Shown here: piece after piece, positions 41,444 through 42,756 of the stretch | Position numbering within the stretch: the stretch's first letter is position 1 | How the letters are laid out: each line of letters starts with the position of its first letter | Assembly (NCBI GenBank): GCA_012512505.1 | Contig: JAAZEB010000003.1 | Coordinates: 1 to 42,756, forward strand | DNA length: 42,756 bases | Source of the DNA: Armatimonadota bacterium | GTDB taxonomy: Bacteria > Armatimonadota > JAAZEB01 | Direction of reading: 5' to 3' | Program-made: the position numbers and the translations under genes | The notes under the pieces: model-generated | What the model saw: only the letters and a program-made list of their open reading frames with translations | The model's database searches: none | Told to the model about the DNA's origin: nothing

Positions 41444-41628
41444 CAGGCGCGGGTTCCTGATCCTCCCGGGCGCCGGCTTGGGCCGGCACACCCTCTTCTC
41501 TTCGCCGGAGGCGAGTGCTCTCCTGGCAGGGCAGCGCGCGAACTGAAAGACTGCAGGCGCCCGCCTGGCTGGTGGCGAACAGAGCGATGCAGTTGCTGCA
41601 TATCACCACCACTCAAGGAGAACACTCT

Positions 41629-42696
41629 ATGGAACCGCTACGCTACGGCTTTGTCGGTGCCGGCACCATCATGAACTTCCACGCCGAGCGCCTCTCTCAG
41701 CGCGGCGATGTGGTCCTGGCTGCCGTCGCCGACGTCGCTGAGGCAACGCTCAATCGGGCCGCCGACCGCTTCGACATCCCCGGCCGCTATACCGACTACC
41801 GGACGATGATCGAGAAGGAAGACCTCAACGTGCTGGTGGTCTGCGTGCCGAACGCCTACCACGCGGAGGCGACGCTGGCGGGCCTGCGGGCCGGCTGCCA
41901 CGTGCTGTGCGAGAAGCCGCCGGCGCTGAATGCCGCCCAGGCGGAGGAGATGGCTGCCGCGGCGGCGCAGCGCAACCTGCGCCTGATGTACGGCTTGAAC
42001 ATGCGCTTCATGGGCGAAGTGGAGACGGCGCGCCGATACCTGGAGAGCGGCCGCTTCGGCAACGTCTACCACGGCACCGTGCAGATGTGGCGGCGCCGTG
42101 GCATCCCCGGCCTCGGCTCCTGGTTCACCACCAAGGCCGTCTCCGGCGGCGGCGCCCTGATCGATGTCGGCGTCCACATCCTCGACTTGACCCACTACCT
42201 GATGGGCCAGCCGAAGCCGGTGGCCGTCAGCGCCGTGACCCACGCGCGCTTTGGCATCAACCCGGAGACCTACAACTACCTGAGCATGTGGGGCACCCCG
42301 GTGCCGGGCGGGCCGTTTGACGTGGACGACCTGGCTGCCGCCTTCATCCGCTTCGAGAACGGTGCCTCGTTGGTCATCCAGGTCTCCTGGGCGGCCAACA
42401 CCAGCGACGGCAGCGAGATCCGGGTGCTGGGCGACAAGGGGGGCGCGGAGATCTCCCTGGGCGGCGGCGTGCGCATCCTCACCGAGGACAACGGCTTCAT
42501 CTCCGACATCACGCCGCAGTACCGCCCGCAGGACGCCTACGCCGCGCAGCACGCTCACTTCATCGAGTGCATCCGCGACCCGGAGAAGCCGCTGCGCACC
42601 TGCGGCCGCCAGGGCGTGGTCCTGCAGCACATGCTCGATGCCATCTACCGCTCGGCCGCCACCGGCGCCGAGACGCGCATCGAGATCGCGGACTGA
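41629..42696 (+). CDS. Gfo/Idh/MocA family NAD(P)-dependent oxidoreductase
   Basis: A 355-residue protein. The Rossmann motif YGFVGAGTIMNFHAE is at 6-20, VVCVPNAYHAEATLAGLRAG at 70-89, and the EKP motif (LCEKPPAL) at 93-100. The second domain carries GGGALIDVGVHILDLTHYLMG, with the D-x-x-x-H pattern of the catalytic region, and a beta-sheet ending DAYAAQHAHFIECI. It lacks the cysteine cluster seen in the 15857 protein. Likely a sugar or sugar-alcohol dehydrogenase. AAGGAG stands 8 bases before the ATG; the frame is open 38 codons upstream without another ribosome site. It is divergent from the membrane-protein gene. Confidence 0.92.
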   Translation: MEPLRYGFVGAGTIMNFHAERLSQRGDVVLAAVADVAEATLNRAADRFDIPGRYTDYRTMIEKEDLNVLVVCVPNAYHAEATLAGLRAGCHVLCEKPPALNAAQAEEMAAAAAQRNLRLMYGLNMRFMGEVETARRYLESGRFGNVYHGTVQMWRRRGIPGLGSWFTTKAVSGGGALIDVGVHILDLTHYLMGQPKPVAVSAVTHARFGINPETYNYLSMWGTPVPGGPFDVDDLAAAFIRFENGASLVIQVSWAANTSDGSEIRVLGDKGGAEISLGGGVRILTEDNGFISDITPQYRPQDAYAAQHAHFIECIRDPEKPLRTCGRQGVVLQHMLDAIYRSAATGAETRIEIAD

Positions 42697-42714
42697 GCCG
42701 GATGGCCCCCCCCA

Positions 42715-42738
42715 CCCCCCGAAGTCGGGGGGCTTTGG
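42715..42738 (+). terminator. Candidate intrinsic terminator
   Basis: CCCCCC (42715-42720) and GGGGGG (42727-42732) form a stem around GAAGTC, followed by CTTTGG. It lies 18 bases after the oxidoreductase stop. The motif GGATGGCCCCCC occurs on both sides of it (near 42700 and 42739), so the window ends inside a small direct repeat. Confidence 0.6.
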
Positions 42739-42756
42739 CGGATGGCCCCCCCGAAA

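Overview
The window is high-GC bacterial DNA carrying 30 protein genes, one of them cut by the left edge. I see no rRNA, tRNA, transposase, phage gene or CRISPR array. The best lineage guess is Armatimonadota or a close relative. The main reason is a prepilin-like protein (26562-27218) that continues from its FTLIELLVV helix into [20 protein letters not shown] and ends with an H-X9-DG motif. The abundance of secreted glycosidases, DUF1080, DUF4838, DUF6785-type and uroporphyrinogen-decarboxylase-like (URO-D) proteins also fits. This placement is inference from sequence flavour.

Layout, left to right. 1-1618 (-): a glycosyltransferase family 2 gene followed by the N-terminus of a polytopic membrane protein. 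1851-8366 (+): three secreted carbohydrate-active proteins in a row (unknown alpha-barrel type, TIM-barrel type, GH20-like). 11404-8380 (-): four compact genes (phosphodiester-glycosidase-like, OB-fold, a 74-residue protein, a degenerate J-domain protein). 11405-12273: 869 bases without a convincing gene but with hairpins. 12274-13759: a small putative zinc protein converging on a CcrM-type DNA methyltransferase. 13760-15782 (+): an intergenic repeat, a URO-D-like protein and a MazEF toxin-antitoxin pair. 17035-15857 (-): a Gfo/Idh/MocA oxidoreductase. 20441-17322 (-): a single 1039-codon gene encoding GTP-type PEP carboxykinase fused to a PLP aminotransferase. 20760-28903: DUF1080, nitrilase-like protein, GH2, URO-D-like, prepilin-like, CBS pair and a second, divergent URO-D-like protein. 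29225-42696: DUF4838 protein, GH5, zincin-like membrane protein, two tandem paralogous six-hairpin glycosidases (one exported, one not), a 649-residue relative of the left-edge membrane protein, and a second Gfo/Idh/MocA oxidoreductase.

How the genes fit together. Much of the window is a glycan-use region. Exported GH5, GH20-like, DUF4838 and six-hairpin enzymes could cut polymers outside the cytoplasm. GH2 and the second six-hairpin enzyme have no signal peptide and probably act inside. The Gfo/Idh/MocA dehydrogenases plus DUF1080 (3-keto-disaccharide hydrolase domain) suggest oxidative cleavage of glycosides through 3-keto sugars. The PEP carboxykinase-aminotransferase fusion could carry an amino acid, most simply aspartate, through oxaloacetate to PEP in one polypeptide, and its promoter region carries a distinctive tandem-repeat array. 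This fusion is the most unusual thing in the window. Several intergenic regions hold strong hairpins, many starting with GTAGG, that look like a dispersed repeat family.
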